64,000 nucleotides of DNA, taken from the NCBI RefSeq assembly GCF_024713975.1, contig NC_091096.1:20620458-20684457 (forward strand). Reading direction: 5' to 3'. The notes beneath the pieces were generated by a model. That model did no database searches. It saw nothing but the letters and a program-made list of their open reading frames with translations, and was not told where the DNA came from. Below are positions 51,701 to 63,978 of the stretch, one piece after another. How positions within the stretch are numbered: position 1 is the first letter of the stretch; the number at the start of each line of letters is the position of its first letter. Position numbers and translations under genes: made by a program. This stretch comes from Paralichthys olivaceus (Eukaryota > Chordata > Actinopteri > Pleuronectiformes > Paralichthyidae).

Positions 51701-54700
51701 ACTAGGAAAGCAGTGTATAAAACACAGACCATTTACCATTTATCACATCCCTCTTGTTTATTCTGATGTGTGGTGTCTGCGATGCTTTGTTGAATCGTCT
51801 GTGTCGTTCACAGATACGCTACAACAGTTTGGTCAGTGTGACAGTTCGGTGAAATATCCCACAGACGCTCAACCTCTTTTCCTTTAATAGGCATACTTCA
51901 TGCTTCACTTCCCTCTCTCATTTACTTTCTCACTCTCACTCTCACTCCTTCTCTCCCTCTCTCTCTTTGAGTGTCACTGGCCACGCTTTGCTTATACTTT
52001 CATTTACACCAGACAGTGAAGTTCACAGTTGTTTTTTTTCTATCAGCTGCAGGTTAGCACCCCGGGCTTCATGGGTCTTGCTGAAACCAGAGTTTTTACT
52101 CCTCTAAAAACCCAAACTGCAAACTTGACGGAGAAAAAGTCCTCATGGTCCTTTTTAGTGTGTCTTTTCTCTCTTGGTATGGGAAACTGCTTAGACTGGC
52201 CCCTGAGAACGGTAAGACTGTTTTCAGTGTGATATACTGATGTCACACTCTGTCTCTCTCAGTTTTGGATTTTATTGCAGGTTTAAAACTAAAGTGGTAA
52301 TAAAACTTACAGTGGTGTATGAGTTTTTGTTTTGTCGTTTTGCATACTTTTTTTGCATACTTTGTGTTTTGCAACCAGCTGTTTTCCACCTCTGCTCAAG
52401 CTTGTGTGGATGTTGCCGAAGTTAGGTCCTCATACTGCCACATTCCTATAGAAGATTTAGAGGTTATTTGTCCGTATGTGTGTTTTTAATGATATCCACT
52501 CAGAGCCTTTACAAAAATATTTTAAATCAGCGTTTGTTTGCGTATGTTTTTTCATGACACTACACGTTACTTTATAATGACTTGAAACTTATTCTGCCAC
52601 CGTGCTGCTTGTAAATGGCTTCAGTGTATTCAGTTGACCTTGTGTTAGATCAATGGCTTCAGCTCTTTTTGTGCAGCACGCACTATTTTCTCAAAAGGAG
52701 AAGAAAATGTTTCCTAATGTCTTCACAGAATCAGGTTTTTTTTTCTGTGACAACACGCGGACACATGTAGCCAGTTCCCCTTTGCTTATGAGCTCGCTTT
52801 ATCGGAGAATGTTTACTGTTCCAGTGACACTGTATAGGTGTGAGTTGCCAGTTCGCACGTCACACATAAACAGTTGTGAACAATGAGTGGAAAGTTGGCA
52901 ATGTGCCGCTTTATCGATGTATTTCAATTTCTGCCTGGTTTTTGTATTCCTAACATTGCTTCATATACAGTTACACAACACACACACACTGTCCTGAAGA
53001 CTTACTCTAACCTTCACTTAGGAGGTTAAGTGTCCCCATAATGTGACTGTGTAAACCTCACAACATGAATAATATCTGGACAACACACAAGACCTTACAG
53101 AGAGAAATGAGTTGACTGTCACACGTCCTCCTCTCTCAGTTTGCAGCTTTATTCCATTCTGTTCTGAAGCCTCTACAGATCTCTAACTCCGTCTCCCCCT
53201 CTGGAAAGATGCTCCAGGATGCTGAGAGGAGACTCAGAGGGGTGGTGCCCTGTGAGGAGATGGGCCATGCAGGGTATCTCTGGCCTTATCAGGAGTCCAT
53301 TGTTTCCATGACACAAAACTGTGTTCTCGTGAGCAACATACTGGGACAAACCTGTGTCTTCCTGAGTAAAGGCGTGGCCAAGTGCAGGCAGACTGTACGT
53401 AAGTCTGGACAAAACATCCTTTTTATATCTACTTCTTCTCTGGGTTGTTGTGGCCCAATTTTCCATCACTAGTGCAGTGTCTGCTCTTCAAACGTATTTG
53501 TCTTTAGTGACTCCTCTTCAAACAGTTCTACAATACACTGTCACTTTTAATTGTTTGTGTGCAGAGCTTTTTAAAAACAATCTATATTGGAGAGTGAAGT
53601 TAGAAACGTTGTGTTCATCCTACATGGTTTATCTGCAGGGAAGCTTTTAAAGCACTTCTTTATTCCTGTACAAGTGTGTGGTTTATATATATGTTTCAAT
53701 GATTCACTTAATTTGTGTAAATTTTTCATATGTTGCACCTTTGAATTCATATATTTCAAAGGTCTGTCAAGCATTCGACACAATCTTCAGACCCTTGTTC
53801 ACAATTTTTCAAAATAAATCAGTTTTTCAACTTGATACAAAGCTTTATGCTTTTACTTTGAAGATAAATAGTCCAATACGGGTCATTTACTGATGTAGTT
53901 TATCAGAGGATGTCGAGGAGGACATGTTCAACACAGTCCACATACTGACTGTTAGCACTGCCCTGCCCCAACTGACTGCTGGTCGCCTGTTTATTCAACT
54001 AATCAATATTGAATGTATCGCAGGTCCAAATTGCACCAAGTTTGGCACTGCACTTCCCTGGGCAATTAGCAATACACATGCCAAGTAGGATGTCGAAGAA
54101 TGGTTTGCAAGATGTGCGCTCCACACACAGACGTTTGTGTATATTAGTGGGTCTATTATTTCTTACGACTTCCACTCTTGCTGCTTGTGAGTGGTATCCT
54201 GCCATCTGCCCGTGAAGGGAACACAAAGGTTTGGAAAAGAAAAGAGCCTAAAAGTTCACAAGTGACTGCAAATGTGTTTAGGACCTTGTGAACAAATGCA
54301 GTCCACATGAATGCAACAGGGTTCATTGCAGAAGTAACACGCGGTACAGCACTGGTTTCCAACCTTTTTAGCTTAAACAGGTCAAACAGTGCAGCGATGC
54401 AGATTCAGCAATGCTTTGCTCCACTGTTCACCTCTCACAGATTTACATATATCTTTAATTGTATAGTAAGTGCATAAAATACTAAAGAAATAAAAAGTTT
54501 TGGGAAGTACACTTTTTTGCCAAGATTTACATGAGAGGATCGATAACACTCACATGTCTATAGTAGCCAAGCTTTGTTCAAAGACCAGTGGATTCAGTGG
54601 ATTTGCATATTGCCCACAGACAGTGCAGTATTTTTGAGTAGATATTTCAGTGGTCTGGATCTTGTCAGTATAAATTTCGGTGGATGATGAACCGGCAGTG

Positions 54701-56458
54701 ATGTATGGAGGAAGTGCTGATGGTGTTGAGCATGCATGCATGCAGGACTGACTGGATATTCTGGATCTTCAGGTGCCTTCTCCTGTGGTTTCTATCTCAG
54801 AGGTTCCGGTCAGACAGTTCCTCAAGGCTGACGTCAGCACCTCACTGTTGTGTTTAGACGTCTCACTGCTCCTGCTGTTAACCCCTGAGGGCTCTGGGAT
54901 TTGTCTGCCTCTCTTTCTGCCCTTTAAAGGTTGTGCTCATCGTAAGCAAGCACTGTAAAAAAATAGAAACGGCCACATTCTTCTGTAAACTGTGAGGGTT
55001 ATGGTTCCCAGTCCTTCTTGATAGGAATTGGACGATTTATACATGGGGGTTTTGTCATAAAGATGTGAGATAGTTCCAGTTAACATCTTTTATCGTTGAT
55101 TGTCCTCACGTTGAAGTTCACAAAACAACGACAAGGACTGTTATGGAGAAGGCTGCCGATTTAGGTCTGGGCATCACTCGAGTCGCAGCGTTGTCGGGGG
55201 TATGTTTACATGATACTCATATATAAATTGTACGAGTGGGTTTTTTATGATGTGTGATTATGGCGACTGCCTTTGTTTCTGTGCTGACCAGTGATCGAAT
55301 GTCATTTCATTACAGGACAGAGAGCTGCGGCCAGAGGAAATGGATGGTAGGTTTCACCTTTACTGAAGTTAAGCACTCAAACAAAATGTTTTGTAAAATT
55401 ATTGCTTTACAGTTTTGTCAAAGCTCTTCACAGAACAAACGCAGAGGGGAGACAAGTTTTAAGTATTTACATGTTGGTTGACAGTTCAGGTTCTGCTACA
55501 TTTTTTGTTATTTCTCAACAGAGTTGCGTGATGCTTTCAAAGAATTTGACAAGGACAAGGATGGTTTCATCAGCTGTAAAGACTTGGGAAACTGTATGAG
55601 AACCATGGGATACATGCCCACTGAAATGGAGCTGATAGAGCTGAGCCAACAGATAAACATGAACTGTAAGGACCCACCTGTTTTGTGCATTTACGTGTCA
55701 TGCATACAACTATATCCTGTATGTGTATTGTGGTTTGAAATTCTGTGCCAAAATCTCAACCTAAATATCTTTGTCAAGTGGGAGGTCATGTTGATTTTGA
55801 GGATTTCGTAGAGTTGATGGGCCCAAAACTCCTCGCTGAAACAGCTGACATGATCGGAATAAAGGAGTTAAAAGATGCGTTCAGAGAGGTAAGAGGGTCT
55901 AGATTCAGTTTTTAGTAAGCTGTTTCCCATAGCTCTGGTCATGTTGATATTTATTAATAGCATCTTCATCATCAGTGTTGTTCCTCTGCTTGTTCTCAGT
56001 TTGACACTAATGGAGATGGTGCCATAAGCACATCCGAGCTCCGAGATGCAATGAGAAAGCTGTTGGGCCAACAGGTAAGATCATAAAGTCAACATTTCAA
56101 ATACCTCTTTAAAGATTTGCAGGTATGTGCTAAAATGTAGATTGGATCCATTCCCATTCCAGACAAAAGCAAGATGTTAGTGGGTGCTAGTGGGTTCTTT
56201 GGCCAGTAGAAACAGGACTTTACAGGAGTGTGGGGCTCCACTCTACTTACCTATTTTTTTCCAGGTGGGTCTGAAGGAAGTAGAAGATATCCTGAGGGAT
56301 GTCGACTTAAATGGAGATGGGCTTGTTGACTTTGAAGGTAAAGAAGCTTCCGCAAACCAATTATTTATTCAAGGTATCCTGTGAAGTGTGGTGCGACTGC
56401 TGCATTCTGTCATCCTCCCTCTCTCTCCACAGAGTTTGTACGAATGATGTCTCGCTGA
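48766..56458 (+). CDS. cabp1: Calcium-binding protein 1, long caldendrin-type isoform
   Basis: Exons 48766-49509, 55316-55346, 55522-55665, 55779-55888, 56000-56074, 56265-56337 and 56433-56458 give 400 residues (human caldendrin 370). The start has an in-frame TAG 16 bases upstream and matches the caldendrin motif MSSxxxKSESxTSLLK; exon 1 ends with FGQ joined to DRELRPEE, as in mammals. EF1 loop [10 protein letters not shown] starts at about residue 268 with Asp at position 12. EF2 ([10 protein letters not shown]) lacks Ca2+ ligands, a family trait. EF3 (DTNGDGAIS, about 345) and EF4 ([12 protein letters not shown], about 382) look active. CaBP1 is a neuronal Ca2+ sensor that modulates channels and IP3 receptors (family knowledge). 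The N-terminal 248 residues are basic and disordered, rich in His and Ser-Arg. mlec follows, as in human 12q24.31. Confidence 0.93.
51055..51290 (+). repeat. LINE/SINE-tail-like fish repeat, copy 2
   Basis: Contains CCAGCTGACATTGGGCGAGA, CACACTCACCCCTACAG and GAACCTCCTTGCTGTGACG, matching 23965-24240. Confidence 0.65.
51515..51738 (+). repeat. tRNA-derived SINE
   Basis: Head with a Pol III A-box-like TGGCTGAGATG and B box GGTTCGATCCC (51548-51558). Then ACTGAACCCTGAACCC, GTGTGAATGGGTGA, GCACTTTTGAGTG and a TATAAAA...CCATTTACC tail. This layout is typical of teleost tRNA-SINEs. The tRNA part is too decayed to be a tRNA gene. Confidence 0.75.
52179..56458 (+). CDS. cabp1: Calcium-binding protein 1, short isoform from alternative first exons
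   Basis: Alternative 5' exons 52179-52211 ([11 protein letters not shown]) and 53179-53394 join the shared exon at 55316, giving 235 residues (human short/long CaBP1 about 167-227). MGNC at the start predicts N-myristoylation at Gly2 and palmitoylation at Cys4, as in mammalian CaBP1. Exon 2 includes [15 protein letters not shown], equivalent to the family's NILGPACIFLRKG. The 53179 acceptor (CCTCTACAG) and the donor GTACGT at 53395 preserve phase. A better-looking GTAAGT donor lies four bases on but would break the frame. An internal promoter must lie upstream of 52179, in the 50-52 kb region. Confidence 0.85.
52212..55315 (+). other. cabp1 intronic region between alternative and shared exons
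   Basis: Holds the 53179-53394 exon and otherwise AT-rich intron. No further gene or clear repeat recognised. Confidence 0.6.
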
Positions 56459-58090
56459 GGTCACAAAAAGATCGGTACTGAATGTGAAGCTTTGTCCTCC
56501 TCTGTACTTGACTGAGTACGACAGAGGACCATGCTAAGTTCTTCTGAGCCGACCCAATCTGAATGAAACTGGAATCAAAACTGCTTGAATGTAACAGAGA
56601 AAAGCATCACCTATCACTTTCAATCAATAAGTGTTCTTCCTGAAAGTCTCCAGTTTGAGTGAAGCGAAATTTGCTGTAGCCTAGCTGATGATTGTTCAAC
56701 TTAGGTTTTTGCACTTTAATTCTCACTAAATAACTTCCTGTGTGGATAGAATGCTGGTGTCTCGCCTCCTCCTCTATGTGGCTAATATAAGTGTTTCGCA
56801 TAATGTCGCCCTTATGTGTATATCACAGTCAGGATGAGAGAATGAATGCCTGTAGAAAAGAGTGAAAAGACTGTTAAAGGTTTTGTTTCATTTTCACACA
56901 GTATGTGTTATATTAGAAGCTATAAGTGGAATGTCCTTTGTGTGACACTGGTGCTCCACCAAGGAACCAACGTGGTAATATCACACCTGTATTGTAACTG
57001 TGTGACCATCTGTGATTTCTTATTGTGCCAGTCCAGTAAACAGAAGCATCAACTGACAGCGACGTGCAATGAAGCAGCAGATCTCTGAAATCGATGAGCA
57101 GCAGAACTCAGAAATACAGTTCATATACAGTATCTCCTTCTGCATGGTCTGGATCAGGGACATTTGAAAAAACATTTAAAGGAGAAATATGAGGCTTTTT
57201 CAGTTTTTCTTTCCTTAAGTGTGAAACTCCTCGTCACCAGCCTGGCCGATACCTCCGGGCTATCATAATGTCACATGACATCACAATGCCTACATTTGCA
57301 TAATGCATGCCTAGCGGTCGGTCTGGCACGCCCTCTAACAAAACCAGGTAAAGCGAGAGCAGACGTCGATCTTACCTACAGACAATGGAAGCAATTGACC
57401 AATCACATCAGAGTGTGACAACTGGCCAATCAGAGCAGACTGGAGGCTTCATCGGGAGGGGGGCCTTAAAAGGATTGGTGCTAAAACCAAAGAGGAGCTG
57501 TAGCATTGGTCGATATGAGGAAATGTATGTGTTTTCTGAACATTATAGTATGTATGTAAATCTCTCATGTAATAACTCAAATTAAATGTATGAACATGAA
57601 TAAAAGCATAATATATTTCCTTTAAAAAGATGCATAGCTCTCTTTCAAAAGCCAGAAAACCTAAGTGCTCAGTGACACTAACCTGCTGTGGTTTGCAGCA
57701 TCCGATGCAATGTAAATGGGGCCTCTCCACCCTCCCTGAGAACACTCACAGGTTTGAATTCCTGTAATCTGTAACTTAGATTAGGGAATAAGTCAGTTTT
57801 CAAAAATCACCACTACCCTGTTTGTGAACACACCATATGAATGGCATTTGTGGACTGTATATCCAGTGGATGTGATTATGTTGTACCTGTACTGTATGTC
57901 AGTGTCAATATGAATCTAGTTGTGGCAATGTTCCACACATCTGTGTTGTCAAAGCAATTTGTATGCATGCCAAAGAGAGAAATGTATTAAATTTAGTATG
58001 CACATTACATTTTTTTGTCTAAGGAAGTAAATACAATAATTTTGCCAAGTTGACTGACGAAAAAAATAAAAGGTGTCTACATTTGAGCCC
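56459..58090 (+). other. cabp1 3' UTR (putative)
   Basis: Follows the TGA at 56456-56458. An AATAAA at 58065-58070 is a possible end. It includes a MITE (57175-57626) whose own AATAAA (about 57599) could also act as a polyadenylation signal. Confidence 0.4.
57175..57626 (+). mobile_element. TTAA-flanked MITE, second family
   Basis: Left end TTTAAAGGAGAAATAT and right end ATATATTTCCTTTAAA are inverted repeats. The interior has TGAGGCTTTTTCAG, CATGACATCACAATGCC and CCAATCAGAGCAGACTGG, which are common teleost repeat blocks. Length is about 450 bases, with no transposase. Confidence 0.7.
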
Positions 58091-59801
58091 CCTTTTCCTG
58101 TGGTGAAATTAAGTAAGAAAATACATGAGCAATATGGTTGAATGTGGTTTTGCATCTGTTATTTAGAAATCCAATGAAAATGTTCTATGATTGCTCAAAT
58201 ACATTGAGGACAGTTTGTTTTGTTATGAACCTTAACTTTCTAAAGACAAATCTTTTCTTTGTGTTTATCATTTCAATGAGGTGATGGTGATTCTGCTGAA
58301 GACTGAAGGAGATAGGAAGAGACTGTGGCAGAATCTGATTGGCTGTTTAGAAACGCCCACAATCAGCTGATTAATAAGCATAGAGAGTGTGAGAGAATTG
58401 AGATTGATTGAATGGGGCAAAGTCTTCCTGATTGAATTTATGCTGAGCTTCGTTAAAGTCCAGATGTCATTATCAGCATATTGGTAAATTATGCTTTCAC
58501 AGCATGTCATGATGTCAAACCTATCATATCTATTATTCATATGAATCTCTAAGACGGTTGGGTACGTTGTCTTGTGCAGAAATCCTGCACAGTGATGATT
58601 CTTTAGTTATCCTGCGACAGGACAAACATAGATGACTCACTGTGCAGGTCACAAAATGAAGATAAGTGTATTGTATTGTGCTGTCTCCCTGTGTGACCCA
58701 ATAATATAACTTATGTAGATTTGATGAATGATTTCTCTCTGCTACAAACATGTTTGGCGGTTTAAAGACATATTAGGTAGTGACACAGTATTCCTTGATT
58801 ACATAACAAAGTCACGTTCTTCTGCTTTATTAGGGCAACGGTGACAACGTGAATTTACGAGCGACTGCAGTCAATTTATTTCACTGTTAAGCTAAGACTA
58901 TTTTGTAACAGCATTGTAAAAGAAGTTAACCTTTTACAATACACTGCCCCACGCTTTGGCCTTGGTTACTCTACTTAAGGTTTGTTTTTTCATCTGTATG
59001 TGGCTTAGACTTCACACAACTTATACATTATTTAAAGGCTCTTAGTTTCCTAATTCTCTCTGTGTTAAGCATTTTAGGATTCACATATCACTGCAAATGA
59101 CAGAATTTGTTCAGACCTGCTGATATGGCTTCAAAGTGTTTTCCACACAAACTGTTTGACTATGGTTTTTGGTTGAAAAATAGGGGGGAAAAAGTCACCA
59201 TTTTATTTCAGGTACATTATATTTCAGTGTCTGGTAACAGGTTCAAATGATAAACCAACAGTAATATTAACTCTTAAATGTTGAGTGCAAGACTCAGTTT
59301 TCATCCAGAAAGAACAGATGAGATTGTTTGTGTCAAGCACAGCAACACCCACAACAAAACTGCATGTACTCGACACACTGCCTCTGGGCCACTTCTGGAG
59401 GAACATGAGGTTAAAAGCAGCAGCAACAAACGTTTGCACTCGCAATTATAAATCCCATAAGAACTTTAAACATTATAACTGTTCGTATCCTTCTTGTTAA
59501 AATTCAGCAAATTTACAACAACAACTGTAGGAAGCATTTTATGAATAGAGGCCAGTCTTACTGTATGTTTATATCAGTGCTGTGTAAGGTAAAACAGCAA
59601 ACATCTGTCACCCACAGAGGTAATGCTGTTGCCATAGCAACTATCTCCATTCATTCCTTTCTGACCAACTCTCCAGTGCACCGTGTGCGCACGCTGTGTT
59701 GGACCCCTATGATTGGACAATACTTGGACCGTGTCACCACCGGAAAGAGGGAGAGGGTGGGGGTATGAAGATGAGTTTTTTTTAAATAACATTGTTTTAC
59801 A

Positions 59802-59815
59802 CAGACACGCACACG

Positions 59816-59853
<38 letters not shown>
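59802..59853. repeat. (CA)n microsatellite
   Basis: About 24 CA units with early CG and AT interruptions. Confidence 0.9.
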
Positions 59854-59855
<2 letters not shown>

Positions 59856-60244
59856 TTACAAGAATAATATAGAAAATAAAAATAATGGAGGTTGAAAAAT
59901 GATGCACACATTGTAAGTGTATCAAGACCAGTCATGCTTAGTAAGATAGATAATTTCAGATTAAGGTATGGACCAAGAAATACCTTTCCCAGATTTTGTT
60001 CCAGAGATTTATGATCTAACCTTCATTGGTGGTTTTAGTTGTAGGTTTTACCTTAAACTATATGTTACTGTTAATAATCAGTCATTATTAGTTTTTAACT
60101 ATTGGTGCTTATGAATATTAGACCTTAAATTAAGAGAATGCATAGTGGTAAAGCAAGGACATTTTATAAGGATAAATTCTTGTTATTTTGATTAATGTCC
60201 CCCTTTTTGCAGGTCCAGTGTATGGATGTTTTTTATCAAAGGTG

Positions 60245-60310
60245 TTTTTTTCGAATCCAAATCAGAATCTGGGTTTATTGCCAAGCAAGTTTACACGTAC
60301 ATGGAATTTT
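60245..60310 (+). repeat. Dispersed repeat fragment
   Basis: Contains AATCAGAATCTGGGTTTATT and GCCAAGCAAGTTTACACG, a common fish repeat head. Class not assigned. Confidence 0.5.
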
Positions 60311-61032
60311 CTGTATTGTATTTCTGCAAGTATAAATGTCAAAAATATTTTTAGAAATAGGAAACTACATTAAATATAAAAAATACCATTAGCACCAGGG
60401 GAGGGATGTGGCTGTGCAAAGTATAGTTAGTCCGTTATTTGCCACAGGAAGTTAAAGTGTCAAAGTGTCACAGTCACAGTCACAGGCAGGGACATCAGTG
60501 CTGTCCAGTGTATTGGTGCAGGTTCACTGCTTGGTACCTTCTGAGACACTCATTGTGCCAATAATCAAGAGTGAAATAAGGAATAGAGGACACTGTTGAA
60601 TCTGACTAAAATTTATAGTCTGGAAAAAAACAGACATTACAATTTTCAAATGTTGTTGTTTTTTTTGCCAAATATATAAAATATTTCATTAAAGATTCAG
60701 TGGCAAAGTCTTCTGCCACCATGCGTCTTTCAACACAACCGATGACGCAAGTTCACATTCAGCAGTTAATCGGTCACCAAAAATATGAGTGTGTTCAGTG
60801 ATCAGTTCTCTTTTAATGCACTCATGCACAACACTGCTGAATACACACTTAACATTTAAGTATTTGATCCCACCTTTTTGTTTGTGTTTGGTTTTCTTAC
60901 AAATGTCTTATATTTTATTATATTCAAGTCACTGACTGTTGTATATCCCCCTGTGACAACATTACTATTTTCTTTGTAGATACTCTCTGTGACTGTTTTT
61001 TGTATCAATCCAAAAATATTAAGGATTATGGT

Positions 61033-61568
61033 CAGAGGTGGGGAGTAATATAGTACAAATACTTTGTTACTGCACTTAAGTAGATGTCTCAGGTATCTGT
61101 AGTTTACCTGAGTAATTATTTTTCTGATGACTTTTTACATTTACTACCCACAATTTAAAACAAACCTGTACTTTCTACTCCAACAAAGAAAAGATGATTC
61201 TCTGCTGTATAACCATTGTTTCATATCATGCAAAACACACACATCCAGTGCTAAACCTCCTGGACACATTTTCATGCTCAATTTCTTGCTTTAACTCCAG
61301 CTTACAATATGTTTTTTTTTTGTGGGTGTGGTTTAAATGAACTATGAATTAAACTATATTGATGTGTTATGAGTCTGAGTTTGCTTTGCAGATTAAATGG
61401 CCCTCAGAGGGGTACTTTTTACTTTCATACATGAGTACATTTTACAGCCTGTATTTTGACTTGAGTAAAGAGGTTCAACCAATGCACATACTTCTACTTG
61501 AGTCACTTCTGACACAAGTATCTTTACTTCTACTTGAGTAAAGAATGTGTGTACTTTTACCACCTCTG
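61033..61568. mobile_element. hAT-like nonautonomous element (MITE)
   Basis: Terminal CAGAGGTGG and CCACCTCTG are perfect inverted repeats. Interior shows the recurrent blocks AGTACAAATACTTTGTTACT and CTTCTACTTGAGTAAAGAA known from a very abundant fish element. The eight-base flanks ATTATGGT and ATAATGTC match at five positions, consistent with a decayed 8-base target duplication. Confidence 0.8.
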
Positions 61569-62030
61569 ATAATGTCAGACCTGCCAGTCAGTCTTAGAAG
61601 GGGGCGTGGACCCAGACTGAGAGCTCTGCCTGACAGACTGAACTCAGGGCACAGAATACTCCACCTCTATACTTGACGTGTAAAAGGGACGCAGGGTGTC
61701 TTCTGTCCACGTGTCTGTCAATCAAACTCAGGACAGAGACATGCAATGTAGTGAAAACTCTCAACATGTCGGACTTTTGCATTTTCTCACTGAACACACT
61801 CGAACTCGCTGTTTGTACACATTTGTAACGAAGTAGTCTGTGATTGGTCCGTGACACGGAAGCTCGTGTTGAGTGGTTCGGGAAACCTCTAGAGGCGGAA
61901 CGTGATTCGACGGAGCACTTGTCACTCATCGGTCACGGGGAATCTCACGTTAGGTAGCACCGGTCCCGCCCCCTGCACACTGGCCGAGCCAATGTTAGTT
62001 AGGATGCACGCATTGAATGAAAGTCAGTGC

Positions 62031-62184
62031 AGCAGCAGCAGGAGGAGGCTGTGGTCCCACAATATCTGCTCACTCAACTCAGCTGACAGCTTGTAGAGCG
62101 GGCAGCCGGTGACACTGTGTCCGCGCAGAGAGGAGAGCACGTCGGCAGAAGAAAGGCTCCGATTATCGGCGAAACGGGAAGAAG
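62031..62184 (+). other. Probable noncoding first exon of mlec
   Basis: GC-rich sequence ending GGGAAGAAG|GTAAGAG at 62184/62185, a strong donor. The next acceptor, GTGTCCAG at 62579-62586, is 19 bases before the mlec ATG. The 5' boundary is arbitrary. Confidence 0.5.
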
Positions 62185-62605
62185 GTAAGAGAAATTTGCA
62201 TGAGCGTTAGCCAGCTGGGCTCCCATAGACCAAGTATTTCTGGTTGGACAGGTAGCTAGCTAGCGTCACTCACTGCTAATGTCTCGGTATTCTTCACTGC
62301 TTGACTAAATAATCCGCACGTTGTAATATTAGGTCACGAATCTGTCCACGCGAGACTGTTTATAATAAAACTGTCCTTTACTGTGTCTCTGTGTGCTCCT
62401 GTGCTAATGCTACTACCGGTGTTGGTGCTGTTAGCATACTGGCTAACTCGGAGATATCACGTTGCATGTCACCACGACGAGCCTCGATAGCCCCGTACGT
62501 GTGCGGGCAATGTAACATACGGGAGGGTTAGCGCTTGGCTCTGCTGTACGCAGCCAGGTACCGACGCTGTCTGTGTCTGTGTCCAGGACAGGGCTGTGCG
62601 GGGCA

Positions 62606-63978
62606 ATGCAGCGGGTCACGGCGCACCTCGTCGCCGGGTTGGTCGCAGCGGTGCTGTCGCTGCTCGCAGAGCAGTGCTGGGCGGACGGCGGGGGCCCCAG
62701 CCTCGCCGAACGGGTCATCTGGGCTGTCAATGCCGGGGGTGAAACACACGTAGACGTGCACGGGATTCAGTTCAAAAAGGACCCGTTGGAAGGAAAGCTT
62801 GGTAAAGGTGAGTTGAAAAAGCTTGCTCGTGTGATCGTACGTGTCTTTTTTTTTTCTTTCTGCCTGGTTTCGGCTGCAAGGTGTTGTGTGAGAGTGACAT
62901 TGTGAAGGTAAATGCAGCTGCTCCTCGGAGCCTGAGGAAAATTTGCAGCAGAAAACCTGTGCATGCTCCTGCTTCCGCAAGTGAGCAGCATCTAATGAGG
63001 AGTCAGCATAGAGGGCTGCAGCTCCGCCCCTCTCAGTGTGGACAGGAAGCAGGTGATGATGTGATCTAATTGACTGTAGAGTCCTTCATGGCGTCAGTTC
63101 TGAGGCACAGATGCTGGAAGTGAAAGTTGTCGTGAAGCACAGTGTGGTAATCTGGCGTTTGAGACAAAGAGGAAACTGTATTTCACATAGTGGTGGAAAA
63201 GGTAAGGGCTTTGCTGAATTTAAAGGACTATCAGTTTCCCAGTAGTGCAGGTATTACACTGGTCCTGTGAGCAAAGTGCACACATAACTTGATGCTTTTT
63301 TTCCCCTTCGCAGCCTCAGACTATGGGGTGCGTTTGCCAATTTTACGCTCCAGTCCAGAAGACCAGATTCTTTATCAGACAGAACGCTACAACGAGGACA
63401 CTTTTGGATATGATGTTCCCATTCGCGAGGAAGGAGACTATATACTGGTTATGAAGTATGCAGAAGTTTACTTTGCCCAGTCACAGCAAAAGGTAATGTA
63501 TCAGAGATCATCAAGTCTACTGGTGTGTGTTGCAATTTTTATCTGCACTGTTTAAATGGATAACATATGCAATGAACACATTTTCAAAGGTATATTTTTT
63601 ATATATATATTTTCAGTTCAAATACAATGTGAAGGACATTTCATTTTCTGTCCTAATTTACACGGCGCTGCGCGCTGGTGTTCGGACAGTACTCAGGGAG
63701 TTGTTTGATTTCCCACTGGTGTACTGTACTCAATGATGATGCCACAAGTGTTAAGCTGTGTGTCTGTTTGTGATAATCACTTGGAAAATCTGTACTTCTA
63801 GGTGTTTGATGTCCGTCTGAACGGCCATGTGGTGGTGAAGGACCTGGATATCTTTGATCGAGTTGGCCACAGTACCGCTCATGATGAGATAGTGCCTTTC
63901 TCTATTCGACGTGGCAAGCTGAGCGTGCAAAGGGAGGTGTCCACTTTCAACGGCAAGCTCACTGTGGAGTTTGTAAAG
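62606..63978 (+). CDS. mlec: Malectin, first three coding exons (gene continues past window)
   Basis: Exons 62606-62807, 63314-63492 and 63802-63978 join in phase into 186 residues; the rest lies to the right. Malectin is a type I ER membrane lectin that binds Glc2-N-glycans early in glycoprotein quality control (family knowledge). Residues 1-26 are a signal peptide (hydrophobic [14 protein letters not shown]). The lectin domain shows [43 protein letters not shown] and [16 protein letters not shown], including the aromatic and Asp residues of the sugar site. I chose the ATG at 62606 because the in-frame ATG at 62573 lies before a probable splice acceptor at 62585-62586. The gene follows cabp1, as in human 12q24.31. 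Confidence 0.94.

Larger units (their letters stand above)
49510..52178 (+). other. cabp1 intron 1 proximal part, containing the probable internal promoter
   Basis: Contains a LINE/SINE-tail-like repeat (51055-51290) and a tRNA-derived SINE (51515-51738). The pyrimidine-rich stretch about 51900-51970 (CTCTCTCACTCTCACTC) lies near the short-isoform start. No obvious TATA box was identified. Confidence 0.5.
58091..62030. other. Spacer between cabp1 and mlec
   Basis: AT-rich, no gene recognised. Contains a (CA)n run (59802-59853), a dispersed repeat near 60250-60310 (TTTATTGCCAAGCAAGTTTA) and a hAT-like MITE (61033-61568). The last few hundred bases become GC-richer toward the mlec promoter. 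Confidence 0.6.

Noticed and set aside
51254..51739. 161-codon open frame on the minus strand
   Set aside because: Covers the tRNA-derived SINE and adjoining repeat; not a gene.
59574..59935. Cys-Val repeat open frames
   Set aside because: Translation of the (CA)n microsatellite on the minus strand.
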